From: Acidobacteria bacterium AH-259-L09
Lineage (GTDB): Bacteria > Acidobacteriota > UBA6911 > RPQK01
Length of the DNA stretch: 6,504 bases
Reading direction: 5' to 3'
NCBI GenBank assembly: GCA_027717875.1
Contig: JALLOL010000146.1
Coordinates: 1 to 6,504, forward strand
The notes beneath the pieces are model-generated. The model was not told the DNA's origin and searched no databases. It was given only the letters and a program-made list of their open reading frames with translations. Positions 4,844-6,504 of this stretch are shown one piece after another; position 1 is the first letter of the stretch; each line of letters begins with the position of its first letter. The position numbers and the translations under genes are program-made.

Positions 4844-6504
4844 CCCCACTGGACTGGTTTGTCTTTGTTCTCTACTTCGGCGGGGTGGTGGCCTTCGCAA
4901 TCTTTCAAAGCCGGAAGAACGTGGGCGTGGAGGGTTATTACCTTGCGAATCGCCGCCTCTCCTGGGGTGCCATTGGCCTCTCCGTGATGGCCACCCAGGC
5001 CAGTGCCATCACCTTTATTGGAACCACCGGGCAGGCCTATGACGATGGAATGGAGTTTATTCAGGTCTACCTGCCTCAGCCACTGGTGATGGTACTGCTG
5101 TGCGTGTTGTTCGTTCCCTTCTTTTACCGCGCTAAGGTCTATACGGCATATGAATACTTGGAAAACCGTTTTGACGCCAAGACACGTTCCTTAACCAGCT
5201 TTTTGTTTTTGCTTTCACGTGGCATGGCAGCGGGTATCGTAATGTACGCTCCAGCGGTGGTGCTCTCCGTGATCATGGGCTGGGACGAGACCCTTACCAT
5301 CCTGATTATGGGGGCGGTGACCGTCCTTTACACTGCGGCCGGAGGAATCACAGCGGTCATCTGGACCGATGTCGTGCAGATGCTAATGATGTTTGCCGGG
5401 ATTGTAGTCGCTTTATTGGTTCTCTTTGGCGAGCTTCCCTCGGAGGTGGGTATCGGTGATGTGGTCTACATTGGGGGCATTCAGCAGATGTGGAAGAGCA
5501 TTGACCTGTCTTGGGATCCGACCAAAACCTACACGCTTTGGTCAGGACTCGTAGGCGGTTTTTTCCTGGCCCTAGCCTACTTTGGGTGCGATCAGAGTCA
5601 GGTGCAGCGCTATCTTACCGCCAGCTCACTCAAGCAGAGTCGACTTGCTTTGATCTTCAACGCCTTTGTCAAAGTCCCGATGCAGTTTTTCATCCTCGCC
5701 ATTGGGGTCTTGCTCTTTGTCTTCTATCATTTCGAGCGTCCACCTCTGATCTTCAATCCAGCCGAGGCCGCCGTTGTTGAAAACAGTCGGCATGGGGAGG
5801 AATTCACTCGTCTGAAGGCGGAACACAAGAGTCTGCACAGCCTGAGGAGGGAGGCGACCCTGGGGCTCCTGCGGGCCCGCCAGGATGGAGGAGATCTGCG
5901 CCAATGGCATGATCAAATTCAGCAATATGATCACGGACTGGCATCATTGCGAAGACAATCCAAGGACCTGGTCGAAGAGATCCGAGGAGAATCGTCAGAC
6001 GATGTGAATTATGTTTTTCCCTCTTATTTGGTGAAATATGTCCCAGCCGGTGTCTTGGGACTGATGATCGCCGTGATTTTCGCGGCCGCCATGTCTTCTC
6101 TCGATTCGGAACTAGCCGCACTGTCCAGCGCAACGGTAGTGGATTTCTACCGGCGTTACTGGAAGCAGGAAGGTTCCGAGGACCACTACCTTGCCATTTC
6201 CAGGCTGGCCACCCTGCTCTGGGGAGTTCTTGCCATGGGCTTTGCTCTCTATGTCGGTAGACTCGGATTATCTCTGATTGAAGCGGTCAATCGTGTCCCA
6301 TCCTTGTTTTACGGGTCTCTATTGGGAGTCTTTCTGCTGGCTTTTCTGGTGAAGAAGGCCAATGGAACAGGAGCCTTCTGGGGTGTTATCGCGGGTGTCT
6401 TGTCTGTTTTGACCGTAAGCTGGTTTACCCATATTTCATGGCTTTATTACAATGTGGTCGGTGCCGTTGTCGTGTTGGCGGTTGGCACCGTTCTGAGTGG
6501 CTTG
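4840..6504 (+). CDS. Sodium:solute symporter (SSS family) with large hydrophilic insert, 3' partial
   Basis: The frame is open for 555 codons to the window end with no stop, so the C-terminus is missing. It belongs to the SSS family (LeuT fold, sodium-coupled uptake of sugars, amino acids, vitamins or other solutes). Signature stretches are MATQASAITFIG (50-61) in the first core helix, YTAAGGITAVIWTDVVQ (164-180), GCDQSQVQRYLTA (249-261), and AAAMSSLDSELAALSS (415-430), whose Ser419 and Ser420 correspond to the sodium site in the vSGLT family. Residues 299-395 form a hydrophilic insert, rich in Glu, Arg, Gln and Leu, that looks like two helical or coiled-coil segments (about 322-347 and 353-384). 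Similar inserts occur in symporters from Bacteroidota and Planctomycetota-type genomes. The ATGA overlap with the small membrane protein implies coupled translation. The kinase upstream favours a sugar substrate, but this is inference. Confidence 0.93.
   Translation, partial: MTPLDWFVFVLYFGGVVAFAIFQSRKNVGVEGYYLANRRLSWGAIGLSVMATQASAITFIGTTGQAYDDGMEFIQVYLPQPLVMVLLCVLFVPFFYRAKVYTAYEYLENRFDAKTRSLTSFLFLLSRGMAAGIVMYAPAVVLSVIMGWDETLTILIMGAVTVLYTAAGGITAVIWTDVVQMLMMFAGIVVALLVLFGELPSEVGIGDVVYIGGIQQMWKSIDLSWDPTKTYTLWSGLVGGFFLALAYFGCDQSQVQRYLTASSLKQSRLALIFNAFVKVPMQFFILAIGVLLFVFYHFERPPLIFNPAEAAVVENSRHGEEFTRLKAEHKSLHSLRREATLGLLRARQDGGDLRQWHDQIQQYDHGLASLRRQSKDLVEEIRGESSDDVNYVFPSYLVKYVPAGVLGLMIAVIFAAAMSSLDSELAALSSATVVDFYRRYWKQEGSEDHYLAISRLATLLWGVLAMGFALYVGRLGLSLIEAVNRVPSLFYGSLLGVFLLAFLVKKANGTGAFWGVIAGVLSVLTVSWFTHISWLYYNVVGAVVVLAVGTVLSGL

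Overview
The window looks like chromosomal DNA from a Gram-negative-type environmental bacterium of moderate GC (mid-50s per cent by eye). The gene types are a xylose-isomerase-like sugar enzyme, a prokaryotic OPT transporter, a PqqD-like protein, a ROK kinase without its zinc motif, and a sodium:solute symporter with a large hydrophilic insert. They recall Acidobacteriota, Planctomycetota, Verrucomicrobiota or Bacteroidota-like lineages. No rRNA or other phylogenetic marker is present, so this placement is weak. I see no phage, transposase, CRISPR, tRNA or rRNA.

Layout: (1) A minus-strand gene (19-1017) encodes a TIM-barrel sugar isomerase/epimerase-type enzyme. A GC-rich palindrome follows its stop at the window edge. 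(2) A divergent intergenic region (1018-1376) is mostly filled by an unusual repeat element. Tandem 7-bp and then 8-bp arrays on the left are mirrored as an inverted repeat on the right, around a small central hairpin. Plausible promoters sit at both outer edges and point outward. (3) A plus-strand cluster follows: OPT-family transporter (1377-3371), PqqD/RRE-like small protein (3371-3700, start overlapping the OPT stop by one base), ROK sugar kinase (3744-4703), a 45-codon single-pass membrane protein (4706-4843), and an SSS-family sodium:solute symporter (4840 to the window end, open). The last three are packed almost without gaps.

The plus-strand genes read as two modules. OPT plus PqqD-like is a peptide or metal-chelate transporter translationally coupled to a protein with a peptide-binding fold. 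ROK plus small membrane protein plus SSS looks like sodium-driven sugar uptake with phosphorylation of the sugar; the small protein is probably an accessory of the symporter. The divergent isomerase/epimerase fits the carbohydrate theme. Substrates cannot be fixed from the sequence. The most unusual items are the structured repeat element between the divergent genes and the coupling of a PqqD-like protein to an OPT transporter.
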